A DNA stretch of 64,000 bases from Sialis fuliginosa (Eukaryota; Arthropoda; Insecta; Megaloptera; Sialidae), in NCBI GenBank assembly GCA_961205875.1, contig OY540816.1, positions 23,508,701 through 23,572,700 of the forward strand. The letters run 5' to 3'. The notes beneath the pieces were generated by a model, which did no database searches, had not been told where the DNA came from, and was given only the letters and a program-made list of their open reading frames with translations. Below are positions 1 to 10,896 of the stretch, one piece after another; within the stretch, counting starts at the first letter, position 1; every line of letters begins with the position of its first letter. A program made the position numbers and the translations under genes.

Positions 1-269
1 AACGTAAAATGCTTTTTTGTAACCTGAAACGATCAAATTTTATAGAAATTATTTTTAAATTTTCAGTTTTTAGAAATGATCACATGACTTCCTCGTGTCC
101 TTTAGATACAGTGACAAAATAAAATCTAATCAAAATAATAATGTCCATAGGCGCCTACAGTAAAGGGTTACATTTAAAAATTTCTATTTATCAATTCATT
201 TGTTTAATTTAACCATTTTTATAACTTTTTCGTTTTTTTTTTTTTTTAGTTTCAATATAATTTACCCCC

Positions 270-620
270 TCCTTCCCCTCTTCTAGATAATTTAACCATG
301 TATAATTATTTTTTTTTAATTTCATATCATTTATAAAATTTACTTAACCTCAAAATCGACGACCAGGAAGATTGGTATCGAAAACCCTCCCCAGATATAT
401 CAAAATTTCTTTAAATTTTATATCACGTATAAAATTTACAAAACCTCAAAATCGACTCGATTTACAACGACCGCGGAAGCCTGATATCAAAAAAAAAAAC
501 TCCTCTAGACAGTTTAACCATATTTCAAATTCTTTTAAAATTTTGCAGATCGTACAAATTTAAAACATCTCAAAATCGACTAGAGTAAAATGACCGCGAA
601 AGCCTGGGATCGAAAATAAT
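270..620. repeat. degenerate tandem repeat, about three copies
   Basis: A block carrying CTCAAAATCGAC recurs near 349, 445 and 569, each time after an AT-rich stretch ending in TATAAAATTTAC or a variant. The second and third copies continue into a GACCGCGRAAGCCTG motif. Spacing is 96 and 124 bp, so one copy has lost part of the unit. The motif resembles the 3' end of the hairpin family at 27.2, 36.1 and 50.1 kb (ACCGCGGAAGCCTCAAG), so the array may derive from that element. No convincing coding potential is seen. Confidence 0.6.
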
Positions 621-1195
621 ACATACATAAATCAATATACACCCAAGCAGCTTTCAACATTCATATTCAGAATACCGGAAATCTAGCTTAAGACATCTTA
701 TAATAATAATATTTAAACATAGGTGTTCAGAATACAGACCCGAGCACAATACACGTTATGTTAATATTATATTAACATGAAAACAATAGATTTAAACCAC
801 CTACGTTACAAATACACTTCGCGGCTTAGTGATATCGGTGAATGAACTGCGGAAATTGGCATCAGATTACGTAAATTACGTCGGTACGAGTGGGATTGAA
901 CAAAGTGCTATTCAGTAAATAGATTTATTTTTAGATCGATTTTTAAAAGATGTTTATAATATCTTTTATAATATGTATTGTTAGTTCTTTTGGTTACCGA
1001 AGAGGATGGCTGTTTATGTGTTTTGGCAGCTGGAGAGTTTGTTTAAGATAATTGTAGTTAAATATTGGTTAATGATTTATAATAAAGATATAACAGTTAT
1101 AATGTTTCTAGTTTTTATAAACAAGCATAGGTGGTCTTAGAATAGGGTTGCCAGATATCTAAAAGAGGGGGAGGGGTTAAAAAATAATAATTAAA
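621..1195. other. AT-rich unique stretch
   Basis: No gene, splice signal or repeat boundary is supported here. The block at 780-900 is slightly less AT-rich but has no long reading frame. Confidence 0.5.
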
Positions 1196-1201
1196 GCCTT
1201 G

Positions 1202-1370
1202 GCACTTTACAGAAACGGTTCGTCACAGCTTTGATCTTGCAAATCTATTACATGTTAGCTGCGTCAAAACGCAGCGCCGTTTCGACGCAGCTAACATGCC
1301 ACTTGTATTGAATCAGATATAATAGAATTGCAAGGTCCAAGCGGTGACTGAAACCGTTTCTGTAAAGTGC
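1202..1370. mobile_element. hairpin MITE with 19-bp terminal inverted repeats
   Basis: The ends GCACTTTACAGAAACGGTT (1,202) and its complement (ending 1,370) are perfect inverted repeats. Pairing continues imperfectly inward to a second perfect 15-bp stem, CATGTTAGCTGCGTC, around 1,252-1,300. The whole element can fold into one hairpin. No clear target duplication is visible, so the superfamily is not assigned. Confidence 0.75.
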
Positions 1371-2403
1371 TTAATTTTTAGATGGAGCTCCAATAGATTT
1401 TTACTTTCAAAAATTTTATAAAAATTAAACTGACATTGGAAAATCTGCTAGTAAAAATCAATATTGAATTTAGAGTTTACTCAGAGAAGGGGGGGGGGGG
1501 GGGGGGGGGGTAAGGTCAAATCCTCATAAATTCTATTTTCGTAATACGTACTTGATCAAATAATTAATTAAAAATAAATTATTTTTAAATATTATTTCAC
1601 TATAAAATATAAATTTTCCTTAATACAGGCCTACCGCAAATAAAAGCATTAACCTAAACTTGTGGACAAAGTTTGAAGACCACTGACCTTAACTAACTAT
1701 AGGGCCTAAGACTATCGAACAGTACAAATTCCATCAAAATCTGTCCAGAAGTTTTTGTTTCAAATCAAAATAAAAAAATCAGTTGTAATTTTTTTCTTGG
1801 TGCTAATTTAAGCGTCTTGGGCTTTTTAGCAGTACAAATATCTGTTTATGGGCCCCAAAAACCGCAGAACCCTTGTCCTTAAAGTATTTACCTTCATCAG
1901 ATATAATGAATACTTAATTTCAAGTACACTAATAGAATTTATAAATTCTTAAAAAAAAACACATTTTTATCTTTAACAATATATTTACTTATACAAGGTC
2001 TAAAAATAATAATGTATATATGAATGCATATATACACTTCCTTCTCGAGATGTGCCCTATCTAAAGCCCCATTCTAATACAGATATTTACCAAATACCTC
2101 ACGTAGATCGTGATTTTCTAGTTATTTTCTGTATACTGGGATATTTAAACGACGCAGATAATGGGCTTTTATTTTATAAATACTCCACATAATATATACG
2201 ATGTTTAAAATTTAAATAACACTTGTTAACATATTGGTTAGACGTGCATTAGCGTTAGATTGCTCTTAAGTTAAAACTAATGGCTGTTTAACAATTTTCA
2301 ATATTGCAGTATGTATGTATACTTATTTTTACATCGTAGGGAAAATATTTTATAGCATCACTGTGTATTTAGAACAGGGTAATTGAAAATATAGGGTGTC
2401 CTA
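1371..2403. other. AT-rich stretch with a 22-base G run
   Basis: It contains an uninterrupted run of 22 G at 1,489-1,510 followed by AT-rich sequence. A transposon-end-like motif, TAGGGTGTCCTATTA, occurs near 2,393. No coding region is supported. Confidence 0.5.
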
Positions 2404-2515
2404 TTAAACATTGACGGATCAAGGAGACTCCAGTTTTTTTTTTAAATATAGCTTACACTATTATCTTTAAGACTATCTAACACCCGAAGACCTTCGTAAC
2501 CTCCTTCGGCTATTA
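2404..2515. repeat. isolated left unit of the 184-bp satellite
   Basis: This segment matches the satellite unit (GGAGACTCCAG, TAGCTTACACTATTATC, GACCTTCG) but is more diverged than the main array. It is separated from the array by the LINE fragment, so it looks like the outermost repeat unit cut off by that insertion. Confidence 0.7.
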
Positions 2516-3028
2516 TTAAGAAATTTAAATTGAAAATTTAACAAATAAGTTAAATATAATAATAATAATAATAATAATAAATTTTATTCAGTTTAACTTT
2601 TACAAACAAGTATTGAATAAGTCAAAAAAAAAAAAAAGAAGAAAATACAAAGGATGATACTTGATATATGAATAACATAAGGAAAATTCGAATGACATAT
2701 AAGAAACAACAAGAAAGTAAATATTAATTTTAGTAATGAAAATAATCAATAATGTTTTATTTTGTTTTTTTAATTATTTTATTTTTATGTTTAATTTGAA
2801 CTGTATTTCAGATATTCACTGACCGTGAAAAAACAGCGATCCAACAAGAATTTCTTAAGCTTATTATTGAATTTTTCTATAGGTAGGTTTTTGATATTTG
2901 TCGGTAAATTGTTATAAATTTGTATGGTTGAATTTAGTGGACCTTTATATATAGTTGTTAGGTTTGTGAGTATTAATGTGTAGTTGTTTTTATTTCGTGT
3001 GCTATATGTATGTTGTAGAGTGTTGTTA
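2516..3028 (-). mobile_element. 3' end of a non-LTR retrotransposon (LINE)
   Basis: On the minus strand an open frame runs from about 3,028 to a TAA stop at 2,793-2,791. It reads ...HTYSTRNKNNYTL, then IYNNLPTNIKNL, then FNNKLKKFLL and a terminal SEYLKYSSN. The TRxK - YNxLPxxIK - FKxxLKxxLL pattern is the C-terminal tail seen after the reverse transcriptase in many arthropod LINEs (known family pattern, recalled, not searched). The rest, down to 2,516, would be 3' UTR and includes a (TAA)n tract at 2,558-2,582. The upstream part is missing, so it is a dead 5'-truncated copy. No start codon lies in the retained frame. Confidence 0.7.
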
Positions 3029-5160
3029 AAAACAAGTTAAAACTAAAAAAACAAATTAAAACTCATACGCTAACAAAGAAGTAAATTGAATAGTTAATAT
3101 CTCAGCTTTGCGCGATCGAAGAGACTCCAGTTTTTTTTTAAATGTAGCTTACACTATTATCTTTAAGAGCATCACGCACTTAAAGACCTTCGCGTGCTCC
3201 ATCCCTTTTTAAAAACAAGTTAAAACTAAAAAAACAAATTAAAACTCATACGCTAACAAAGAAGTAAATTGAATAGTTAATATCTCAGCTTTGCGCGATC
3301 GAAGAGACTCCAGTTTTTTTTTTAAATGTAGCTTACACTATTATCTTTAAGAGCATCACGCACTTAAAGACCTTCGCGTGCGCCTTCCCTTTTTAAAAAC
3401 AAGTTAAAACTAAAAAAACAAATTAAAACTCATACGCTAACAAAGAAGTAAATTGAATAGTTAATATCTCAGCTTTGCGCGATCGAAGAGACTCCAGTTT
3501 TTTTTTAAAATGTAGCTTACACTATTATCTTTAAGAGCATCACGCACTTAAAGACCTTCGCGTGCGCCTTCCCTTTTTAAAAACAAGTTAAAACTAAAAA
3601 AACAAATTAAAACTCATACGCTAACAAAGAAGTAAATTGAATAGTTAATATCTCAGCTTTGCGCGATCGAAGAGACTCCAGTTTTTTTTTAAAATGTAGC
3701 TTACACTATTATCTTTAAGAGCATCACGCACTTAAAGACCTTCGCGTGCGCCTTCCCTTTTTAAAAACAAGTTAAAACTAAAAAAAAACAAATTAAAACT
3801 CATACGCTAACAAAGAAGTAAATTGAATAGTTAATATCTCAGCTTTGCGCGATCGAAGAGACTCCAGTTTTTTTTTAAAATGTAGCTTACACTATTATCT
3901 TTAAGAGCATCACGCACTTAAAGACCTTCGCGTGCGCCTTCCCTTTTTAAAAACAAGTTAAAACTAAAAAAACAAATTAAAACTCATACGCTAACAAAGA
4001 AGTAAATTGAATAGTTAATATCTCAGCTTTGCGCGATCGAAGAGACTCCAGTTTTTTTTTAAAATGTAGCTTACACTATTATCTTTAAGAGCATCACGCA
4101 CTTAAAGACCTTCGCGTGCGCCTTCCCTTTTTAAAAACAAGTTAAAACTAAAAAAACAAATTAAAACTCATACGCTAACAAAGAAGTAAATTGAATAGTT
4201 AATATCTCAGCTTTGCGCGATCGAAGAGACTCCAGTTTTTTTTTAAAATGTAGCTTACACTATTATCTTTAAGAGCATCACGCACTTAAAGACCTTCGCG
4301 TGCGCCTTCCCTTTTTAAAAACAAGTTAAAACTAAAAAAAAACAAATTAAAACTCATACGCTAACAAAGAAGTAAATTGAATAGTTAATATCTCAGCTTT
4401 GCGCGATCGAAGAGACTCCAGTTTTTTTTTTAAATGTAGCTTACACTATTATCTTTAAGAGCATCACGCACTTAAAGACCTTCGCGTGCGCCTTCCCTTT
4501 TTAAAAACAAGTTAAAACTAAAAAAACAAATTAAAACTCATACGCTAACAAAGAAGTAAATTGAATAGTTAATATCTCAGCTTTGCGCGATCGAAGAGAC
4601 TCCAGTTTTTTTTTAAAATGTAGCTTACACTATTATCTTTAAGAGCATCACGCACTTAAAGACCTTCGCGTGCGCCTTCCCTTTTTAAAAACAAGTTAAA
4701 ACTAAAAAAACAAATTAAAACTCATACGCTAACAAAGAAGTAAATTGAATAGTTAATATCTCAGCTTTGCGCGATCGAAGAGACTCCAGTTTTTTTTTAA
4801 AATGTAGCTTACACTATTATCTTTAAGAGCATCACGCACTTAAAGACCTTCGCGTGCGCCTTCCCTTTTTAAAAACAAGTTAAAACTAAAAAAAACAAAT
4901 TAAAACTCATACGCTAACAAAGAAGTAAATTGAATAGTTAATATCTCAGCTTTGCGCGATCGAAGAGACTCCAGTTTTTTTTTAAAATGTAGCTTACACT
5001 ATTATCTTTAAGAGCATCACGCACTTAAAGACCTTCGCGTGCTCCTTCCCTTTTTAAAAACAAGTTAAAACTAAAAAAACAAATTAAAACTCATACGCTA
5101 ACAAAGAAGTAAATTGAATAGTTAATATCTCAGCTTGGAGCGATCGAGGAGACTCCAGTT
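3027..5160. repeat. 184-bp satellite array, about 11-12 copies
   Basis: The marker GCGCGATCGAAGAGACTCCAG recurs near 3,111, 3,294, 3,478, 3,662, 3,848, 4,032, 4,216, 4,402, 4,586, 4,770 and 4,955, with a variant near 5,140. Spacing is 183-186 bp and differences are mostly length changes in A/T runs, so the array is very homogeneous. Each unit also carries CTCATACGCTAACAAAG and a CACGCACTTAAAGACC block. A diverged single antisense copy lies at 58,150-58,235, so the unit also exists as a dispersed repeat. Confidence 0.95.
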
Positions 5161-5400
5161 TTTACTTTCTTGTACCATGTATATGAAATATACCTAGTAT
5201 AAGTAAGTATAGTGAAGCCGATTTTTTTCGAACTCCGGATTTTGACGGAATTATCTATTTTGACCTTCCCTGAATCCATTCTGATTATTTTCGCCATGAT
5301 GTCTGTGTGTCCGTCCGTCTGTCTGTCTGTCTGTCTGTAAGCGCTGTAACTCAAATACGACATATCGTAGAAGGGTGATATTTTATATTTAAGATTCATT
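5161..5400. repeat. dispersed repeat with GTCT tract
   Basis: It directly follows the satellite. It includes GACCTTCCCTGAATCCATTC, TCGCCATGATGTCTGTGTG and a GTCT tract (5,312-5,338), then a CTGTAACTC motif. Related pieces lie near 53,040-53,270 and 60,060-60,150. A long minus-strand frame overlaps it but is the translation of the microsatellite, not a gene. Confidence 0.5.
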
Positions 5401-7159
5401 TTTGGCTGGGAAGAAAACGTCCTATTTTTGAAAACGATCCTTCAACCGGATACGGATGTTTACCTACGTCGATTTTTGAATTTTTCGAATTACTCTGAAA
5501 CAGTGCGAAATAGAGAAAAATGGTCTAGTTAAAAAATGTAGGTAATATCTATATCTATAATTTATGTTCTATTCATTTTTTTGTAAAAACGAAGTTTTGA
5601 AAAAAAAAATTTATTATAATTCAAATGGTTCATAACAGAGAAAAAAATGTATGGGGAATAAATTATAGATAATAACATACTCGACATTTTTTATCTAAAA
5701 CATTTTTTTCTTATTTCAAAAATAATTCAAAAATCCAAAAATAAACATCCGTTTTCAGTTATTACGTTAAAAAAAATCACTTGTTATATAAATATAAACG
5801 TATTCATTTTGTTCTTTCTTGTTAGTTTGTTAGAAATGTTTTAATAAACAAAGAATCACGTATACAATTGTAAAATATAAAAAAAACTGTTAGGATAGGT
5901 TAGGTTAGGTATAAGAAAGTCCCGTGGTTCCCAAGGCAGATATTTTTTCAATCGAGATGCAGTGGAAAACAATCTTTACATAACGACGCACATTGGAAAA
6001 AGTCAAATAAATACAGAATTAACAAATAGTAACAAAATAAAACACATATGGGAAAGATCTAAACATAGCTAGAGAGAGAGAGAGAAGTGATGGTTGTGAC
6101 AGATGTTCAATTAAGTTGTCGGCATAGAACAAGAGAGATATGGTTCAAGTGATTCCAATGGTCGGCTATGTTTTCTTTCTTTTGGAAGACACGTGTGAAA
6201 ATCAACACAAGATGGGTTAACGTTGGTTATATTTAAATATCCTGATAAATATCTGTAAGGGGTTCATTCACACATCATATTAATGGATATGGGAAAGGGA
6301 AAAGGGTAAAGAAGATATGTAAAACAAAAATTAAATAAAACCTATATGCAGTACTCATAGAGATTTATATTATTACTTCCTCGCAATATCGAAGATACGA
6401 GAAGCTTTGTGATCGTTTTAAAATGAGAAGAAAAAAAATGTTCTCCGATTTTTAAATTTTAACTTCTTTCCGTTTCACGTCAAGACAAACAATTTCCGTG
6501 TCTGTCTGTCTGTCTGTATGTCTGTCTGTCTGTCCCCTGAATAGAAAAAAATTCAATACAATAAAAAAACGACTTAAAAAAAACTGAAATTTATATGAAA
6601 ACTAAATATAAACAGTTTTTGAAGTCTGTTTTATTTCTTTCTTTCTTAAACTGTTAAATATAATTATTATATATCTTTCAGTATTTTTATGTTTTTTTTT
6701 TTGAGTTTTTCATTTTTCCCTTTCGAGTGGCATATCTTTGAAGTCCATGGTCAGATTCTCATAAAATTTATAAGGGCCCATCTCTGGAGTATACACTTTC
6801 AAACAAACAAAAAAATCAGTGAATATTTGTCGGAATTATACATCAAAAAAAATATATTGTTGAATTGAAAACCTCCTGCTTTCTTGAACTCGGTTAAAAA
6901 AAAATACTGAAACTTTGAAAATAAAATTTAACAAGTTAACGAACGCCACTGCTGACCGAGATCGTGAAGACGGTAGCGCTGTCTATCGAGAGACAAACAA
7001 ACTAAGCGCAGACACACTACCGCCATCTGGTTTTTATATTTCGTAACGCGCACGATTATTCACTTTTATTTTATAAATACATCTATAAACGTAATCTTTG
7101 ATCGAAATCGAAACCTATTTACGTAAAAATATCAACACGATCTTGGATTTTAAATATAT
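5401..7159. other. mixed dispersed repeats and AT-rich DNA
   Basis: 5,820-5,960 contains GGTTAGGTTAGGT and the motif AGAAAGTCCCGTGGTTCCCA. The same block in antisense lies at 38,285-38,410. 6,375-6,535 is a copy of the CTTCCTCGCAATATCGAAG family with a GTCT tract. 6,610-6,870 carries the AGTCCATGGTCAGATTC family, also at 20.4, 36.9 and 46.1 kb. 6,050-6,350 is unique DNA with an AG microsatellite. No gene is supported. Confidence 0.5.
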
Positions 7160-7162
7160 TAA

Positions 7163-7471
7163 TGTCCGGTATCATAAAGGAGCTAGCAAATTTGTTAGCT
7201 AGCAAGCACTCTCAAATGAGGTATCTAACTTATATGACAGTTCTTTTGGAGTTTGTTGATGACTTTGACAAGTTTGTAGGTAAACACCAACGGTATTAAA
7301 ACAGTGGTGATATTATGAAAATTATTTTGTACGGTGAAAGATGCCAACTGTGTTACAATTAGTTGAAGTGTCACTGCTCTAAATTCCATAGATACTAGTA
7401 CAGAATTAATACCCCATTTGAAACTAATTGCTAGCTAGCAAATTTTGCTAGCTCCTTTATAATACCGGACA
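7163..7471. mobile_element. miniature element, TGTCCGGTATYATAAAGGAG termini
   Basis: The 309-bp element begins TGTCCGGTATCATAAAGGAG and ends with its inverted complement. It is flanked by TAA on both sides (7,160-7,162 and 7,472-7,474). Three-base TWA duplications are typical of PIF/Harbinger elements; this assignment is inferred from the duplication. A palindromic GCTAGCTAGC block lies inside each end. Related copies lie at about 8,027-8,311 and 57,799-58,133, and a diverged one at 39,255-39,508. No coding capacity. Confidence 0.8.
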
Positions 7472-7474
7472 TAA

Positions 7475-8020
7475 TACTATCATAGATATGGATTCATGGA
7501 CTTTTTAACATACAGAAAAAAGGAAGTTCACAATTCTAATATTTATAGGGGGCATGTTTGAAAGGGTGTGTGTATGCTGGGAGGTAAAGGGGGGAGATGG
7601 GAAGATGGGGGAGTATAAAAGACATACATTTCCGATGCTGCTAATGAGATAAGTTGAATTATTGCTAGAGATATTTCACAGTTTCGCGTCGCATTCCTCT
7701 CAACGCATTTATAACAATTAACAGAAACCGTACCAGCTGCGGCTCTCCTCCGGTCTTATTCATAGCCGTTGTGACTTAAAGAAACGCCTAACGATATAAA
7801 ACACTAACATATAACATATGTCCGGAAGGCAAACGCAACTAACGCCATATAAATAGTTAATTTACGTATTGTTTATATACATTAAGGTGGTCCTTAGATT
7901 GGACTGAGACGAATTTTGTCTGCCCCCTCCCCTCCCCCTCCCTCAACATAAGAATTTCGCTAATCGAATTTTGACGAAACTTTAAAAAAGATTTCACATC
8001 GTTTAAAGACAACTAAACAA
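7475..8020. other. unique stretch with a TATA-like motif and mid-GC block
   Basis: TATAAAAG occurs at 7,614-7,621 on the plus strand, and 7,690-7,790 is richer in G+C than its surroundings. On the minus strand a short frame opens with MNKTGGEPQLVRF and stays open about 32 codons. Neither a promoter nor an exon can be established. No other gene evidence is seen. Confidence 0.3.
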
Positions 8021-8026
8021 GACGAA

Positions 8027-8311
8027 CTAACAAAATTTGCTAGCTTGCAGACACTCTCAAATGAGATACCAAACTTATATGAAAGTTCTTTTAGAGTTTG
8101 TTGAAGACTTTGACAAGTTTCGCGCACGCGTTGTAGTAAGTAAATACCAACGGTATTAAAACAGTGGTGATATTATGAAAATTATTTTGTACGGTCAAAG
8201 ATACCAATTAGTTGAAGTGTCACTGCTCTAAATTCCATAGATACTAGTACAGAATTAATACCCCATTTGAAAGTAATTGCTAGCTAGCAAATTTTGCTAT
8301 AATACCGGACA
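8027..8311. mobile_element. second copy of the TGTCCGG miniature element, left end eroded
   Basis: The interior matches the 7.16-kb copy closely, including ACGGTATTAAAACAGTGGTG and TTGAAGTGTCACTGCTC. The right end ATAATACCGGACA followed by TAA is intact. The left terminus has lost the TGTCCGGTAT block, and part of the right-arm stem is deleted. Confidence 0.75.
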
Positions 8312-10431
8312 TAAGACGTATTTTCAATGTGGCCCGTCTTAATGAACCCTATATAAGTAAAACATTGCAGAGTTAGTTCAACACTGGCCGTCAGAAAGGA
8401 GCCAACAATATAGTTAGTGTAACATTGTATTCGTCGAGTGATTTTTTTCAATAACTCCCGACATTTACGATTCAATAAACATATTTTACAGTCGTGAACA
8501 ATGAACGTTGCACGTGACCCACGGGTGACCCCATCCCGTATCCATAGCCACCTATAATCGCCCGTACACAATATAATATAATATACTACAATACTACATA
8601 ATATCTACTTCATAAATCATACAAATCAATTTGTATAATATTTAAAAATAGTAGATATACAATACAGTGTGCCCCAGAAGAGATGTGAAAAACTAATTGT
8701 TAGCACCTTTTGTGGGCTGTAAAAAAGTATGCTCGCAAAGGATTGTTGGGGACTTTTGGTACCTTATTTATAAAGACAAAATGAAGGTGTATACAAAAAT
8801 TCAGCTTATTGCGAAATTTTTCCCAGTGAAAACCTAACGATTTAAAAACATAACATATTTTTTTATTATTAAATATATTCATCCAATACACGTAGATATG
8901 GAAATTTCGTTTTATTGTAAACTGAAATTAAAAGAAAACATTTTATATTGGAGATAAAACAAAGAGATAGCTGAATTTCAGGTTATACAATAAAAATACA
9001 CAAATACGTATAGAAAATTCATAAAAAGAATAAAAAAAGGAAAACCGATTGGACGGAATCATAAAAAAGATATATACATACGAGTCTGTGACTAAACTCT
9101 CGTGATATTTTAGAATTCTTCTGACAGAAGGTGTTACAAATGTTTCTACATTTATACGAATATATTATAAGATACTAGCACCAATCTTGGCCGCTTTAAA
9201 GGAAAGGTATACTACTTTTGAGATTGATATAATTATTTTTGTAATTCACATGAATTCATGTTACTAATAAAATAAGTAACTCTTTATTAAATCAATCGAT
9301 CAGTCCTGACTTTATAATCAACTTTATAATATGAAAAAAATAATTTCTATCAGTGCCAGCTTATTGTTAATACAATTTGCAATATCAGCTCTGTTATTGT
9401 AATTATTTATTGTTATTATTATTGTTTTTTCATCGATGAGTGAAGTATTTTGCTAATTCGATAAACGGATTTGCTAAAGCTTGCGTGAGGGGGTGGGGGG
9501 GGGAGTGTTGTAAATTGATATCGCTGAAATAATTCATGCGATAAATTAAATCCGTGTAATACGAAGACAAGATGTTTTAACAAAAACCAGTGCTTCTGAA
9601 AATTTTAACTAGATATAATATAATATTTAATTACATTTTTAAAATTACCTCTCATTATTATTATTATTATTAATCAATATTTTTCCGAGAACGGGCGGAT
9701 AGTTTTACATATTTCAATCAAATTTTAGCTGAATCGGTCCAATAGTTTTTGAGTTATACTACGGACAGAAAAACTAAAAAATGTCGTTTTTATTCAGTAG
9801 TAAAAATAATTTCAAACAAAAAAAATCACCTCATTATAAAATAACATAAATTATTTTGTACAGAAAAAAACATTTATTAAAACCTCTGATTAATATTAAT
9901 TGCAATAAATGTCACTTAGATATTTATATATGAGTATAATCAAGAAAAATCTCTACCTCTTTTGATTAAAGACGGAAGTATATTAAAAAATTAGAGCACT
10001 CTGACATAAAACATTAATGTGCATCAATCAAGAACACATTTCTGAGGTATTTTAAATATTTTGTCTCCATATTAACTATTAATTCACTTCTTTAATAATA
10101 TATTATATTTAATTTATATTAATCGGTAAAAAATTACTATAAATTATTATTACTAAGATAATCAGAATTCCCCCCTCCCTCAAAGAAAATCGTGCCGATT
10201 TCGTTAGAGGAGAGGGGGACTTCAGGATATTTAAAAATTTAAATGAATCATATTTATTGTTAGTTTAATAATATGCGTTAGAAAATTTTTAAATATCTTA
10301 AATTAAATGTATTATGCTTCATTCCATTAATAATATTAAAGTACGAAATTTAAGTGTAATTAGATTTAAGCTAAATGAAAGTTACTTAATAACACCGGGC
10401 GTAAATGTAAAAATATAACATCTGAAGATGT
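8312..10431. other. AT-rich DNA with fragmentary repeats
   Basis: The block at 8,330-8,560 is less AT-rich and unique in the window. It is open on the minus strand for about 95 codons but has no recognisable protein. 9,170-9,400 matches parts of the ACTGGCACCAGTCTTGG element family (see 39.85 kb). The rest is AT-rich with no gene evidence. Confidence 0.4.
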
Positions 10432-10520
10432 CCACTGCAATGTGTGACGAAACGTTGGCCTATAACGTGACCAAATCGACACGGTTTACACCCAGAAACC
10501 AAGATCATTAATAAATAGGT
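10432..10520 (+). mobile_element. Penelope-like tail with hammerhead-like core, 5' truncated
   Basis: It starts CTGAAGATGTCCACTGCAAT, then has GACGAAACGTTGG, then a TTTACACCCAGAAACCAAGA tail. The same order occurs at 27.2, 50.2, 55.1 and 60.9 kb. It resembles the hammerhead-like cores known in Penelope-like retroelements: CUGANGA, then a hairpin, then GAAAC. Ribozyme function is inference only. Confidence 0.5.
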
Positions 10521-10611
10521 ACCATACAACATAAAACTGTTATTTAAATCTATTTAAAATTAACAAAATTTTCTTTAAAAAAAAAAATCAAAATCTTACA
10601 AAACGGCTTAC

Positions 10612-10896
10612 CTTTTCCCTATTAACTTTAGGTGATTGCAACTCCGGGGACCTCCCATAACAATCATTCTTCTCGTAATTCTCCGGGCACTTCTGCTGTT
10701 GTTGGTTCAGATTCACCTCCCAGTTCTCCTGTATCTCCGGCGAACACTGGGGGGTGTTTTCCCCCGAGCGGGGTTTCCAAAACGACACGGTTATCTTTTC
10801 CCCGAGCCTGCTTTTGGCCAGCATCAATTTCCTTGCGCTTCCCGGGGAGTTCATTATGTATAAGCTCTTTCTTTGAGTTTTTGGACTGTCGTTAAC
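10612..10896 (-). CDS. internal coding exon (exon 2) of a Ser/Pro-rich protein
   Basis: This 285-bp exon (95 codons, phase 0 at both ends) follows a TTAG acceptor at 10,900-10,897 and ends GAAAAG before a GTAAGC donor (10,611). It reads from VNDSPKTQRKSLYIMNSPG, through KITVSFWKPRSGENTP, to a polyglutamine-containing stretch (NLNQQQQK) and ends SPELQSPKVNREK. It is much richer in G+C than the flanking DNA and open throughout. An in-frame TAG lies immediately before the acceptor. SP/TP sites and basic patches suggest a disordered, phosphorylatable protein (inference). A second acceptor at GACAG (10,886) would give a different frame with an early stop. I do not recognise the family. Downstream exons were not found. 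Confidence 0.65.

Noticed and set aside
3027..5160. CRISPR array
   Set aside because: Units are 184 bp and identical throughout with no short repeat and variable spacer pattern; it is a satellite.
5896..5913. TTAGG-type tract as a telomere
   Set aside because: Only about three units, also present near 50,703; an interstitial tract, not a telomere.
10632..10895. Plus-strand Ser/Pro-rich frame opposite exon 2, and a similar frame opposite exon 1
   Set aside because: Neither has a donor or acceptor, both end at stops, and the minus strand has matching start, splice sites and phase.
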